Shown here piece after piece: positions 19,618-28,841 of a stretch of 55,437 nucleotides of DNA; the stretch's first letter is position 1; each line of letters opens with the position of its first letter. Both the position numbers and the translations under genes were made by a program. Location of the stretch: contig DUBH01000054.1 of the NCBI GenBank assembly GCA_012960415.1, positions 26,217 through 81,653 of the forward strand, written 5' to 3'. The DNA comes from Henriciella sp. (GTDB lineage: Bacteria; Pseudomonadota; Alphaproteobacteria; Caulobacterales; Hyphomonadaceae). The notes under the pieces are model-generated. The model did no database searches. It had not been told where the DNA came from and worked only from the letters and a program-made list of their open reading frames with translations.

Positions 19618-20685
19618 TCAGACTGCGCGGTACCAGTCCACGCCGTCTCCGTCGCGCTCCACGACGGCCTTACCTTCGGCAATGAGGTAGTTCAGGTGAG
19701 CAATCGCCTCCCCCGTCGCGAGCGAGAGCGACTCGTCGCCGATCTTGCGTCCGAAGATCGCGGGAAAGGTGTCAACGACGCGGCGGGGGCCCTCGGCGAG
19801 CCTTTGGGACAAGCGCTTCAGGCCGACATCATGCCCTCTGATAAGATGATCGAGGCGCTTATGCGCACCGCGGAACGGCGTGTTGTGCGCAGGCAGCACC
19901 AGGACATCGTCGCCCACCGCAGTTTTCAGCTTCCGGCAGCTCTGCAGCCAGTCCCTCAGCGGATTTGCCTTCGGCTCTGTCGGGTGAACGGATACGTTGG
20001 AGGAGATGCGCGGCAGAAGCTGGTCTCCCGAAATCATCACATTCTCACTCTCGCAGAACAGGCAGGCATGTTCTGGCGAATGACCATTGCCCATCACGAC
20101 TTTCCAGTTTCGCCCGCCAAGGCGGATCGTCTCGCCATCGACGAGGCGGCGATAGGCATCCGGCATCTGGCTGACGCCTTGCCCGAAACGACCGAAGCGA
20201 CTGCGGTAGTTTTCAACCTGCGCCTCGTTCCAGCCTGCGGCGACATAGAAATCCGTCCCGGCTTCAGGCGCTTCGCGGCCCGTGTCAGCAACCAGCATCC
20301 GGCAGGAAATGTATTCAAGCTGGCTCATCCAGAGTTCAGCGCCGGGGAATTTGCGCGTGAGCCAGCCAGCATTGCCGACATGGTCTGGATGCATATGGGT
20401 GACAATCACGCGCCAGACGGGCCGGCCGCCCAGATACTTGTCGAATATGGCGCGCCAGGCCTCTTTCGTTTCAGGCATTGGCATGCCGGTATCTACGATC
20501 GTCCAGCCACGCTCGCCATCATCGATGAGCCAGAGATTTATCCATTCCAGCGCAAAGGGCAGGCGCATGCGCACCCAGTAAAGACCTGGAATGATCTCTG
20601 TCGTTTCGCCCTGCTCGGGAACCTGTTCGTCGAAGGGGTAAATCAGGCCGGGCTTTGCCGGCGTTTTCGTCTGTAAGCCATCCAT
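19618..20685 (-). CDS. Metallo-beta-lactamase-fold hydrolase
   Basis: A protein of about 355 residues with the HxHxDH zinc motif in VTHMHPDHVGNAG, further ligands in VVMGNGHSPEHACLF and ISGDQLLPRIS, and a C-terminal region (LPAHNTPFRGAHKRLDHL). This arrangement resembles glyoxalase-II/LACTB2-like hydrolases of thioesters. The frame opens 12 codons earlier with a TTG; I prefer the ATG at 20685, though neither has a clear ribosome binding site. The substrate is unknown; an acyl-CoA or lactone ester is plausible given the many acyl-CoA genes nearby. Confidence 0.85.
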   Translation of the reverse strand: MDGLQTKTPAKPGLIYPFDEQVPEQGETTEIIPGLYWVRMRLPFALEWINLWLIDDGERGWTIVDTGMPMPETKEAWRAIFDKYLGGRPVWRVIVTHMHPDHVGNAGWLTRKFPGAELWMSQLEYISCRMLVADTGREAPEAGTDFYVAAGWNEAQVENYRSRFGRFGQGVSQMPDAYRRLVDGETIRLGGRNWKVVMGNGHSPEHACLFCESENVMISGDQLLPRISSNVSVHPTEPKANPLRDWLQSCRKLKTAVGDDVLVLPAHNTPFRGAHKRLDHLIRGHDVGLKRLSQRLAEGPRRVVDTFPAIFGRKIGDESLSLATGEAIAHLNYLIAEGKAVVERDGDGVDWYRAV

Positions 20686-20754
20686 AGTCCGGATGGTGAC
20701 ACGTGAGTCACGCTTCACCAATCCATGACGGCGCGGAAGACCCTATCATTTCTG

Positions 20755-22134
20755 CTAGCAGGCGATGACATTCACAGCGAGGCCACCCGTGCTGGTTTCC
20801 TTGTACTTGTTGGACATGTCGTTGCCCGTCTGCCGCATCGTCTCAATGACCTGATCAAGGCTGACCTTGTGATGGCCGGTCCCCTGAAGCGCGAGTCGCG
20901 CCGCGTTGGCCGCCTTCACGGCGCCAAAGGCGTTGCGCTCAATACACGGGATCTGAACAAGTCCGCCGACCGGGTCGCATGTGAGACCGAGATTGTGCTC
21001 CATCCCGATCTCGGCTGCGACACAGACGGTTTCAGCGTCCGCGCCCCAGACGGCGGCGAGCCCGCCTGCCGCCATTGAGCAGGCCACGCCAACCTCTCCC
21101 TGACAGCCCATCTCTGCACCGGAAATCGACGCGCGTTGTTTATAGAGAAGGCCAATGCCCCCGGCAGTCAGCAGAAAACGGCGCGCCTTTGAGAGGTCGA
21201 GCTTGTCGTCATCACAGCAATAATGGCGCATGACGGATGGCAATATGCCCGCTGCCCCATTGGTTGGTGACGTCACGACCCGCCCGCCTGCAGCGTTCTC
21301 TTCATTCACCGCCATGGCATAGACATTGAGCCAGTCGAACAACTGTTCACGCTCATTCGAACCCGGGTTCTCAACGAGGCGTCGGTGAAGGTCCGGTGCG
21401 CGGCGCTTCACATCAAGACCGCCCGGCAGCGTGCCTTCGGATTTCAAGCCATTCCGGATACACTCCATCATCGTCTGTGCGATTTTATCCAGTCTTTTCT
21501 GCGTCTTCTCGCGAGATCTTCGCGCGTCTTCATTATGCAGGACCAGCTCATCAACACGCCAGTCGTGGCTCTTGCAGATGCCGATCATTTCTTCAGCCGA
21601 ACGAAACGGGTGCGGGGCGCCTTTTGCACTGGCGACCATGTCGCCGCTGACTGGCTTCTCGAGCTGCTTGCGCGAGGCAATAAAGCCGCCGCCAGTGGAG
21701 TAATACTCGCGCGAATAGGGCTCAGCCCCTTCCGCACCGAACAGGGTCAGCACCATGCCGTTAGGGTGCAGGTCCGGGACAACGTCCGTACAGAATTTGA
21801 GGTCTTTCAGCGGATTGAAATCTATCTTCGGCCCACCATCGAGCTGAATGGAATTTGTCTGGACGATTTCTCGGAAGCGGGTTTCGGCCTCTACCGGGTC
21901 GGCGGTCTCAGGTTGCATGCCCTCCAGGCCCAGCATGACCGCCTTGTCGGTTCCGTGCCCGACACCCGTCAGAGCGAGCGAGCCTTGAAGTGAAATCTCG
22001 ACCCGCACGGCGCCGTCCAGTCGCCCCGCCCTGTCGGCCTCCTGCAGGAAGCGCCGCGCGATGCGCATCGGCCCGACCGTGTGAGAACTCGACGGGCCAA
22101 GCCCGATGCGGAAAAGGTCAAGAACTGACAGCAT
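20755..22134 (-). CDS. sdaA: L-serine ammonia-lyase (iron-sulfur type)
   Basis: A protein of about 459 residues, the length of single-chain SdaA enzymes. It starts [23 protein letters not shown], the beta-domain hallmark. The alpha-domain carries cysteines for the [4Fe-4S] cluster ([28 protein letters not shown]). It deaminates L-serine to pyruvate and ammonia in the cytoplasm. I chose the ATG at 22134; the frame opens further upstream but with aromatic, unrelated residues. It is divergent from the amidase gene across about 125 bases. Confidence 0.96.
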   Translation of the reverse strand: MLSVLDLFRIGLGPSSSHTVGPMRIARRFLQEADRAGRLDGAVRVEISLQGSLALTGVGHGTDKAVMLGLEGMQPETADPVEAETRFREIVQTNSIQLDGGPKIDFNPLKDLKFCTDVVPDLHPNGMVLTLFGAEGAEPYSREYYSTGGGFIASRKQLEKPVSGDMVASAKGAPHPFRSAEEMIGICKSHDWRVDELVLHNEDARRSREKTQKRLDKIAQTMMECIRNGLKSEGTLPGGLDVKRRAPDLHRRLVENPGSNEREQLFDWLNVYAMAVNEENAAGGRVVTSPTNGAAGILPSVMRHYCCDDDKLDLSKARRFLLTAGGIGLLYKQRASISGAEMGCQGEVGVACSMAAGGLAAVWGADAETVCVAAEIGMEHNLGLTCDPVGGLVQIPCIERNAFGAVKAANAARLALQGTGHHKVSLDQVIETMRQTGNDMSNKYKETSTGGLAVNVIAC

Positions 22135-22258
22135 GAAGAAAAGTGTCCGATACCAAAAAAATGAAACCCATACCGGGCTATAACCTGCTTGCCATTGCGG
22201 CAAGACCAACGCAGGCTAGCGCACACACGGCCCGACAGAGGCCGCCGGGAGGACACCT

Positions 22259-23743
22259 ATGACGACTATGACACGCCGCCGCCTGCTTGCAGGTGGCACC
22301 ACGCTCGCCGCCTTTCTACCTTTCGCAAATGCCTGCGCCCCGGCGACTGTCATGGCCGCAGGCGCCGGATCAGCTGAGCTTGATGGCGTCGCCATGGCGC
22401 AGATGATTGCGCGCGGCGAGACCACGTCGATCCAGCTGACTGAAGCTGCGATAGCCAGGGCAGAAGCAGTAAACCCGCAGATAAATGCATTGGCGACGAA
22501 GACTTTTGATCTGGCGCGCACACGAGCAGCAGCCAGCCCGGCGGGCGAATTCGGCGGCGTGCCGACGGCCATCAAGGATCTCGACAACTGGAAGGGCGCG
22601 CCGACCATGTATGGCAGCCGCGCGTTCCGCGGAAACCTTGCCGAAACCGATTCGGTTCTGCCGGGCCGCTGGCGCGATGCAGGCGTGGTCGTCATCGGCA
22701 AATCTACGACGCCAGAGATGGGGCTTACCTCATCGACGGAGCCGCTCGTGACCGGCGCGACACGTAACCCTTGGGATCTTTCACGCTCCCCTGGTGGGTC
22801 ATCAGGCGGTGCCGCCGCCCTCACTTCAGCGCGCGTTGTCCCGTTCGCCCATGCAAGCGATGGCGGCGGATCTATCCGTATTCCTGCCGCCTGCTGTGGT
22901 CTGTTTGGACTGAAACCGTCACGCGGCGCGCTGGTGTCAGCGTCGAGCGGCGCTCCGGTTGAACTCAGTGTGGATCACGCGGTTACACGCACCGTGCGCG
23001 ACAGCGCCGCCTTGTTCGCCATGGCTGAAGCGGGTGAGAGCCTGCCAAAGATCGGAAAGATCACGGGGCCTTCCTCGCGACGTCTGAAGGTTGCCCTGGT
23101 GACGGAGACCGGTACCGACGCGCAACTGGACCCGGAAGTGCGCGCGGCGACGGAACAGGCCGCAGACCTCTGCCGCGAGCTTGGCCATGAGGTGATCGAG
23201 TGGGACCTGCCAATCGATGCGCGCAAATTCCAGGACCAGTTCATCCTCTTCTGGGCCGCTGGTGCCGCACAGTTCATGCAAGACGCTGCTGCGGCGCTTG
23301 GCGTGCCGCCCTCTCCTGAAATTATCGAGCCGTGGACGCTTGGCCTCGCTTCGCTGTTCGGCGAACGCCAGGGCGAATTTGCCGAAACCGTCGCCGACCT
23401 TCAGGCATTCTCCTCGATCTATGCGAGCTGGTTCGAGAACTTCGACGTGCTTTTGACACCGACGGTGACCAAGCTTCCGCCGAAGATTGGGGAACAGGCC
23501 CCGGATGGCGACTTCGACACGGTTATGAAGTCGGTCACCGACTATGTCGCCTATACACCTTACATGAACGTCTCTGGCGCCGCCTCGATGAATGTGCCGC
23601 TCTTCTGGTCCGAAGGCGGGCTACCGATCGGCTCCATGTTTTCGGGCCGTCAGGGCGATGACGGTTTGCTGCTTGCTCTCGCCTATGAGCTGGAACAAGC
23701 CAGACCATGGATTTCCAGGCGCCCGCAGTTGCTCGCGACTTGA
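22259..23743 (+). CDS. Exported amidase (amidase-signature family)
   Basis: A 494-residue amidase-signature enzyme with the Ser-cisSer-Lys triad visible: Lys in GVPTAIKDLDNWKG (about residue 102), the glycine/serine-rich SPGGSSGGAAAL (about 178-189) and the nucleophile region ASDGGGSIRIPAACCG. The N-terminus MTTMTRRRLLAGG followed by a hydrophobic stretch looks like a twin-arginine signal, so the enzyme probably acts in the periplasm. It hydrolyses an amide of unknown identity. GGGAGG precedes the ATG. A crotonase-fold gene follows after 31 bases on the same strand. Confidence 0.9.
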   Translation: MTTMTRRRLLAGGTTLAAFLPFANACAPATVMAAGAGSAELDGVAMAQMIARGETTSIQLTEAAIARAEAVNPQINALATKTFDLARTRAAASPAGEFGGVPTAIKDLDNWKGAPTMYGSRAFRGNLAETDSVLPGRWRDAGVVVIGKSTTPEMGLTSSTEPLVTGATRNPWDLSRSPGGSSGGAAALTSARVVPFAHASDGGGSIRIPAACCGLFGLKPSRGALVSASSGAPVELSVDHAVTRTVRDSAALFAMAEAGESLPKIGKITGPSSRRLKVALVTETGTDAQLDPEVRAATEQAADLCRELGHEVIEWDLPIDARKFQDQFILFWAAGAAQFMQDAAAALGVPPSPEIIEPWTLGLASLFGERQGEFAETVADLQAFSSIYASWFENFDVLLTPTVTKLPPKIGEQAPDGDFDTVMKSVTDYVAYTPYMNVSGAASMNVPLFWSEGGLPIGSMFSGRQGDDGLLLALAYELEQARPWISRRPQLLAT

Positions 23744-23774
23744 CGGGCCACCTGTAAGCTGAAAGCGGTGGCCA

Positions 23775-24563
23775 ATGTCCACATCGGAAAACCGCCCCGT
23801 ATTTCTGACAGGCTCAGGTAGCTGCGCAGAAATCGTCATCAATGCGCCGAGCCGGCGCAATGCGCTCAGCATTTCCATGTGGTCTGCCCTGCCGGTCCTT
23901 GTGCGAACTGTGGACGCAGACAGTGCGGCGAAGGCGCTGGTTATTCATGGCGGCGCTGGGGGGCATTTTGCGGCTGGCGTCGATATCTCGGAGTTCGACG
24001 CACTTTACGCCGATGAGGCAAGCACGCGCGAAACGACCTCCATCATGTCGGCCGCACTCGATGCGATCGCAACGTGTAGCAAGCCGGTCATCGCCGCCAT
24101 TGAAGGCAGCTGTTTTGGCGCTGGCGTCTCGCTCGCCGCGGCCTGCGACCTGCGCATTGCATCGTCCAGCGCCGTGTTCAGCCTTCCGCCCGCCAAGCTG
24201 GGCATCGTCTACCCACCGTCCGACCTCAAACGCCTCGTCAGCCTGATCGGCGCATCAAACGCCAAGCAGATGCTGTTTTCGGCGCGGCGCTTCTCCAGCG
24301 ATGAGGCGCGGATGATGGGGCTTGTAAATGAGACGGTACCGGAAGGCGGCGCTCTGCAGGCGGCACAGAAACTGGTCGATGAGATTGCCGGGCACTCAGC
24401 CTGGTCGGTGCACGCCCTCAAGAAGATGATTGGCGATATTGAACGCGGCACGGATGACGAAGCGCTTCTGGCCTACATGATTGAGGGCGCTGCTGGAGCC
24501 GATTTCCAGGAGGGTTACAGAGCCTTCCTGGAAAAACGCAAAGCGGCGTTTCCGTCCAGTTAG
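23775..24563 (+). CDS. Enoyl-CoA hydratase/isomerase family protein, non-canonical active site
   Basis: A 262-residue crotonase-fold protein: oxyanion-hole segments HFAAGVDISEF and GSCFGAGVSLAAACD, and the C-terminal helix trimerisation region ending EGYRAFLEKRKAAFP. The two glutamates of true enoyl-CoA hydratases are missing: the first position reads GVSLAAACD (Ser in place of Glu) and the second PPAKLG (Pro in place of Glu). It may be an isomerase, a thioester hydrolase or another CoA-dependent activity. It lies 31 bases after the amidase and is likely co-transcribed with it. Confidence 0.85.
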   Translation: MSTSENRPVFLTGSGSCAEIVINAPSRRNALSISMWSALPVLVRTVDADSAAKALVIHGGAGGHFAAGVDISEFDALYADEASTRETTSIMSAALDAIATCSKPVIAAIEGSCFGAGVSLAAACDLRIASSSAVFSLPPAKLGIVYPPSDLKRLVSLIGASNAKQMLFSARRFSSDEARMMGLVNETVPEGGALQAAQKLVDEIAGHSAWSVHALKKMIGDIERGTDDEALLAYMIEGAAGADFQEGYRAFLEKRKAAFPSS

Positions 24564-24666
24564 CTATCAACTTGAGGCGTAATGCTGCGCCGCAAGGCTT
24601 GTGGCATGTGCGAGCGTCAAGTGATGCAGCAAAACCTCACATGTGAACTATTTTTGCATGGCACTG

Positions 24667-24685
24667 AATTCTCCCATTGAGAATT
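24667..24685. repeat. Operator-like palindrome upstream of TonB receptor
   Basis: Seven-base arms AATTCTC and GAGAATT surround a 5-base centre, about 100 bases before the receptor start codon. The size and place would suit a regulator site or part of the 5' untranslated region. The bound protein is unknown. Confidence 0.45.
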
Positions 24686-24787
24686 TGCAGCGGTGACCTT
24701 TATGGCGTGCTGCGGTGCGTTCTCCAGTAAGTGTTGGGGATAGCGCCTAGCAGAACAGAAAAATAAACATCTGGGAGTCTAAACACC

Positions 24788-27130
24788 ATGCAATGCAGCA
24801 AATTCCTCCTCGCATCAGCAGCTTCCGCTGCGATCCTCGCGCAGCTTCCCGCGCTCGCTCAGGACGCTCCCGAAGCTGAGCGCGAGTCGGCTGTCGACCG
24901 CGTTCTGCAGACCGTCACGGTCTCTGCAACGAAAAAGGCAAACGTCGAGAACGTCCAGGACGTTCCAGTTTCCGTTACCGCGTTCAACGAAGACACGCTT
25001 GACGCGCTGAACGTCACCAACCTCGAAGATCTTTCCTATTCCACGCCAAACGTCTCGCTCGATGACGTTGGCACGGCACGCGGCACCGCAAACTTCGCCA
25101 TCCGTGGCCTCGGCGTGAACTCCTCGATCCCGTCGATCGATCCAGCCGTTGGCGTGTTCATCGATGGCGTCTATCTCGGTGTGAACAACGGCGTTGTCGT
25201 CGACCTGTTCGACCTCGACAGCGTTGAAGTCCTGCGTGGCCCACAAGGCCTCCTGTTCGGCCGCAACACCACCGGTGGTGCGCTGGTCGTCAACACGGGC
25301 AACCCGACTGACGAGTTCAGCTACAAGGCACAGGCAACCTTTGACGGCCCGATCGATGATGATCGCGGCGGCCTCAACTCCACCATCCAGGGCACGGTTT
25401 CCGGCCCGCTGATCGATGGTGTCCTGAACGGCAAGATCGGTGCTTACTACAACACCGATGCTGGCTACTTCAAAAACCTGAACGACGGCGACAATCACGG
25501 TGAAGCACAGGTCGCGATCTATCGCGGCGCGCTCGAGTGGTTCGCAAATGATCGCCTCACCTTCCTTGCGAAGGCTGAGTACACCGACAGCCGCGTCGAT
25601 GGCCCGTCCGGCCAGAACCGCTCCTACTTCGATCGCGACAGCTTCGACTTCTCGATCAACAGCCCGGGCACCGGCGAAGCTGAAACCATCTTCGCATCGC
25701 TGCGCGCCGACTATGATGTCGACTTCGGCAACGGTACGATCACCAACATCCTCGGCTACCGCGAATACGACTCGGCAAGCTTCGGCAGCGACATCGACGC
25801 AACGCCGTTCACCCTGTTCCACTCGGATGCAGAGTTCCTGCAAGAGCAAATCTCCAACGAGCTGCGCTATGCTGGCACGTTCGGTGACGTGGACCTCACC
25901 ACGGGCGTCTACTACTTCAACCAGACCCTCGACTATACCGAGGTCCGGAACCTGCCGAGCACCCGCCCTGCGCCGCTTCCAGCGACCATTCCCTGGATCT
26001 TCTACGGCGGCGGTTCACAGGACCACACGGTCTATGGCGCTTTCGCAAACGTTGACTACTCGATCACGCCTGACCTGATCGTGACGGCTGGCCTTCGTTA
26101 TTCGAAAGAAGAGAAAGACGCAGACATCACCTTCATCCGTCCACGCTTCGAGTGTTCGGTTGTCGAAGGCACCTGCCCGACGGACGGCTTCAACCCGCTT
26201 CTCGGTGCCCTCGGCGCACAGGAGCCAAACGGCTTCTCGGATGGCGACGACTGGTCGAACTGGACGCCAAAGCTCGGCCTTCAGTACTTCTGGTCCGACA
26301 ACTTCCAGACCTATGGTTACTACACCAAGGGCTTCCGTTCGGGCGGCTACAACTTCCGCATCACGGATGTTGCTGTCTTCCTGAACCAGATCGTTCCAGC
26401 GACCGGCGGCAATTTCGGCTTTGACGAAGAAGAAGTCGACGCGTTTGAACTCGGCTTCAAGTCCGGCAGCGAAGACGGCCGCATCCAGCTCAACGGTGCA
26501 GCGTTCCTGACCGAGATCTCGGACATGCAGCGCGAAGTGAACACCGCTGGTCCATCGGGCATCGTTCAGAATATTCTGAACACGGCCGACGCGACCATCA
26601 TCGGTGTCGAAGTTGAAGGCCGCGTTGCGCTGACCGACAACTTCCTGGTCAACTTCAATGCTGGCCTGATCGATGCGAGCTATGACGACGTCCGCTTCGA
26701 CATCTCCGGCGACACGCAGGTCAACATCCTTGACCAGCGTCTGGACCTGCCGCGCGTTCCTCCGGTCACCTACGGTGTCGGCGCAATCTATGACATCAAT
26801 CTTGGTGACATGGGCGCTCTGATCAGCCGCGCGAACTATCAGTACCGCGACCGTATTGCGTATACCGATAGCAACTTCGGCTGGATCCAGGATTCCCATC
26901 AGCTGTCCGCAAACATCAGCTGGGAAACGCCTTATGACGGCTTCACCGTTTCGCTCTTTGGTCAGAACCTGCTCGACAGCGTTCAGGCCGGTAACGACAC
27001 GCAGCTGCCTTTCCCGGGCCCGCTGTCGAACGGTGTGCAGACCCCTTACCAGCCATTCCCGGGTGGCGGCACGTTCTCGCCGCTCAAGAAGGGCCGTCTG
27101 GTCGGTGTGGAGTTCACGCTCCGCCGCTAG
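24788..27130 (+). CDS. TonB-dependent outer membrane receptor
   Basis: A 780-residue receptor with a cleavable signal peptide ending ALA-Q (residues 1-24). A TonB-box-like stretch (QTVTVSATKK) follows, then a plug domain (about 55-170, with VEVLRGPQGLLFGRNTTGGAL) and a 22-strand barrel ending in LVGVEFTLRR, the C-terminal aromatic/Arg pattern of the outer membrane insertion signal. It imports an unidentified ligand across the outer membrane using TonB-ExbBD energy. It is a single-gene unit: about 220 bases of leader with a palindrome upstream and a strong terminator right after. No neighbouring transporter or hydrolase indicates the ligand; siderophore, vitamin or plant/algal polymer fragments are possible. 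Confidence 0.95.
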   Translation: MQCSKFLLASAASAAILAQLPALAQDAPEAERESAVDRVLQTVTVSATKKANVENVQDVPVSVTAFNEDTLDALNVTNLEDLSYSTPNVSLDDVGTARGTANFAIRGLGVNSSIPSIDPAVGVFIDGVYLGVNNGVVVDLFDLDSVEVLRGPQGLLFGRNTTGGALVVNTGNPTDEFSYKAQATFDGPIDDDRGGLNSTIQGTVSGPLIDGVLNGKIGAYYNTDAGYFKNLNDGDNHGEAQVAIYRGALEWFANDRLTFLAKAEYTDSRVDGPSGQNRSYFDRDSFDFSINSPGTGEAETIFASLRADYDVDFGNGTITNILGYREYDSASFGSDIDATPFTLFHSDAEFLQEQISNELRYAGTFGDVDLTTGVYYFNQTLDYTEVRNLPSTRPAPLPATIPWIFYGGGSQDHTVYGAFANVDYSITPDLIVTAGLRYSKEEKDADITFIRPRFECSVVEGTCPTDGFNPLLGALGAQEPNGFSDGDDWSNWTPKLGLQYFWSDNFQTYGYYTKGFRSGGYNFRITDVAVFLNQIVPATGGNFGFDEEEVDAFELGFKSGSEDGRIQLNGAAFLTEISDMQREVNTAGPSGIVQNILNTADATIIGVEVEGRVALTDNFLVNFNAGLIDASYDDVRFDISGDTQVNILDQRLDLPRVPPVTYGVGAIYDINLGDMGALISRANYQYRDRIAYTDSNFGWIQDSHQLSANISWETPYDGFTVSLFGQNLLDSVQAGNDTQLPFPGPLSNGVQTPYQPFPGGGTFSPLKKGRLVGVEFTLRR

Positions 27131-27154
27131 TCAGGTATGACATCTGAAAATGCG

Positions 27155-27190
27155 AAAGGGCGGCAGAGCAATCTGCCGCCCTTTTTCTTT
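27155..27190 (+). terminator. Intrinsic terminator of TonB receptor gene
   Basis: A perfect 13-bp stem (AAAGGGCGGCAGA at 27155-27167 with TCTGCCGCCCTTT at 27172-27184) closed by a GCAA tetraloop, followed by a T-rich tract. It may also serve the convergent DUF2252 gene that ends at 27207. Confidence 0.93.
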
Positions 27191-27206
27191 GTCGCATCCG
27201 CGAAGT

Positions 27207-28691
27207 CTACCGATAGATCATTTCAATGTTCTCGAAGGCGCCCCGCGCGTGATCTTCACAGAACATTTTGTGATCCATCTTCAACCTGTCGGCGGTTTCG
27301 GCAGTGAAGTTCACGATGTCGTCGATGAAGAGGTGCCTGGGGCGGGTTGCCTCCAATATTGCCGGTTCGACGTCATAATCAATCTGGCCGAGATCGTCGG
27401 ATCGGGCATGCGCCTGCGCAAGGGCAGCGCCGCACGCCTTCGCATATTTCTTCCAGCTCTTGTAGCTCAGCTCATCGATGTCGATGTCATCGCGGAAGGG
27501 CGCGCGCTCCCGGCTCATGAAGCTCTCGCCGTCGATCTCAACCGCGCCATAGAAGATATCGCCATGCGCAAGCTGGACGCTCTGGCCATGGGCGATCCGG
27601 TCCGCCTTGGACCCTGCATCGAAGTCACTGGGCGGCGTCAGACCCTCAAGCGCAGAAAGACGCGCGCGCTTGAACTCGATGATGATGTCATCGGTTGCGT
27701 CCTTTGATGGCCCCTCGATCAGGACATAGTATCTTGGAAGGCCAAGCGAGGCCGTCCCCTGCCCGTGGCGAACACAGACATCCTTCACCTTGAGCTCACC
27801 TGCCCGGTCAGGAACGTCGAAGCCCTTTCGCTCGGCCAGTTCATTGACCGCTTTCTGTAACTTCTCCTTCTCGCTTGAGAGAGGCTGGAGCTCATCGTCG
27901 GAGCGAAAGCCCCGCCCGTTTGGCTTCAGATAATCATCCCAGAGCCACTCTTTGCGCTCTTCCCAGGCTTCCTCGAACAGACGCTGGATGACCTCCGGCG
28001 AGTTGTTCAGCCTGAAGGCGTCATGCTCTTCGTTAGAATGACGCGCATATGTCTTCATCGCCTTCAGATAGCCCTTCACGAACTTCGCGACGACCTTGCG
28101 GCGCTTCTTCCGCTTCATGCCGGAGACCATGTCGGTGGCGACCCAGAAGCCCACGGCGCCGCGTTTGATGTCCCAGGTGAAGGGCGCGTAGATCGTCTCG
28201 TCGAAATCGTTCACCCCAAAGATCGGTGCGCCGTTCGCATCCGGCATCACGCCAAAGTTTTCCGGGTGAACATCGCCCAGGGCCATGACAGTCGGCATGC
28301 CGGCATCCTCGCCGACGAGGTCCCGGTAGAAGAGCAAGGCCGTACCGCGGAAGAACTTGAAATAGTCACCTGCCAGCGTGTCGAACTTGTTTGCTGCGCC
28401 GGGGGCCCGATTGGCGATACGGGTGGCGTGGTCCTCGCGGAGCGTTGAGCGGACATGCTCGCGCCGCGCCTGCCCGGTCAGCATCCGAGGTGGTATGACC
28501 TGCTCCCCATTCGCAAGCCGTTCGGCAAGCACCCTGAAGGCGTCTACTTTTCCATCTGCGCGGCGCCATGGCTGGCGATCTTCGCTAGGCTTCTTGGTCT
28601 GCGCGCCAGACCCACTCTTGCCTGCGGACGCCTTCGTCGCGGATGACAATTTTTGCTTCGTAGACTTAGCAGGGGTGGCAGATTTTGCCAT
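27207..28691 (-). CDS. DUF2252 family protein
   Basis: A 494-residue DUF2252 protein. The core has a kinase/aminoglycoside-phosphotransferase-like motif set: ALGDVHPENFGVM (His-x-x-Asn region, about residue 148) followed by FGVNDFDETIYAPFTWDIKR. The function is not established; a small-molecule kinase is an inference. The first 45 residues are rich in Lys, Ser and Ala, like a disordered DNA- or RNA-binding tail, which is unusual next to the rest of the protein. It stands alone, convergent with the TonB receptor and divergent from the MDR dehydrogenase. Confidence 0.88.
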   Translation of the reverse strand: MAKSATPAKSTKQKLSSATKASAGKSGSGAQTKKPSEDRQPWRRADGKVDAFRVLAERLANGEQVIPPRMLTGQARREHVRSTLREDHATRIANRAPGAANKFDTLAGDYFKFFRGTALLFYRDLVGEDAGMPTVMALGDVHPENFGVMPDANGAPIFGVNDFDETIYAPFTWDIKRGAVGFWVATDMVSGMKRKKRRKVVAKFVKGYLKAMKTYARHSNEEHDAFRLNNSPEVIQRLFEEAWEERKEWLWDDYLKPNGRGFRSDDELQPLSSEKEKLQKAVNELAERKGFDVPDRAGELKVKDVCVRHGQGTASLGLPRYYVLIEGPSKDATDDIIIEFKRARLSALEGLTPPSDFDAGSKADRIAHGQSVQLAHGDIFYGAVEIDGESFMSRERAPFRDDIDIDELSYKSWKKYAKACGAALAQAHARSDDLGQIDYDVEPAILEATRPRHLFIDDIVNFTAETADRLKMDHKMFCEDHARGAFENIEMIYR

Positions 28692-28841
28692 CGGATCTCC
28701 AACATTGATTTTATGTTAGAGTTTCAACGCGCGGACCTGGTTTGCGGTTGCACCAACGCGATCTTGGCTTTTCGCTTGGCTTTCGCAGGGTCAGCGATGC
28801 TTTGGCTCACCTCAATCAATTAAACACAAGGGAGAGCCTCA

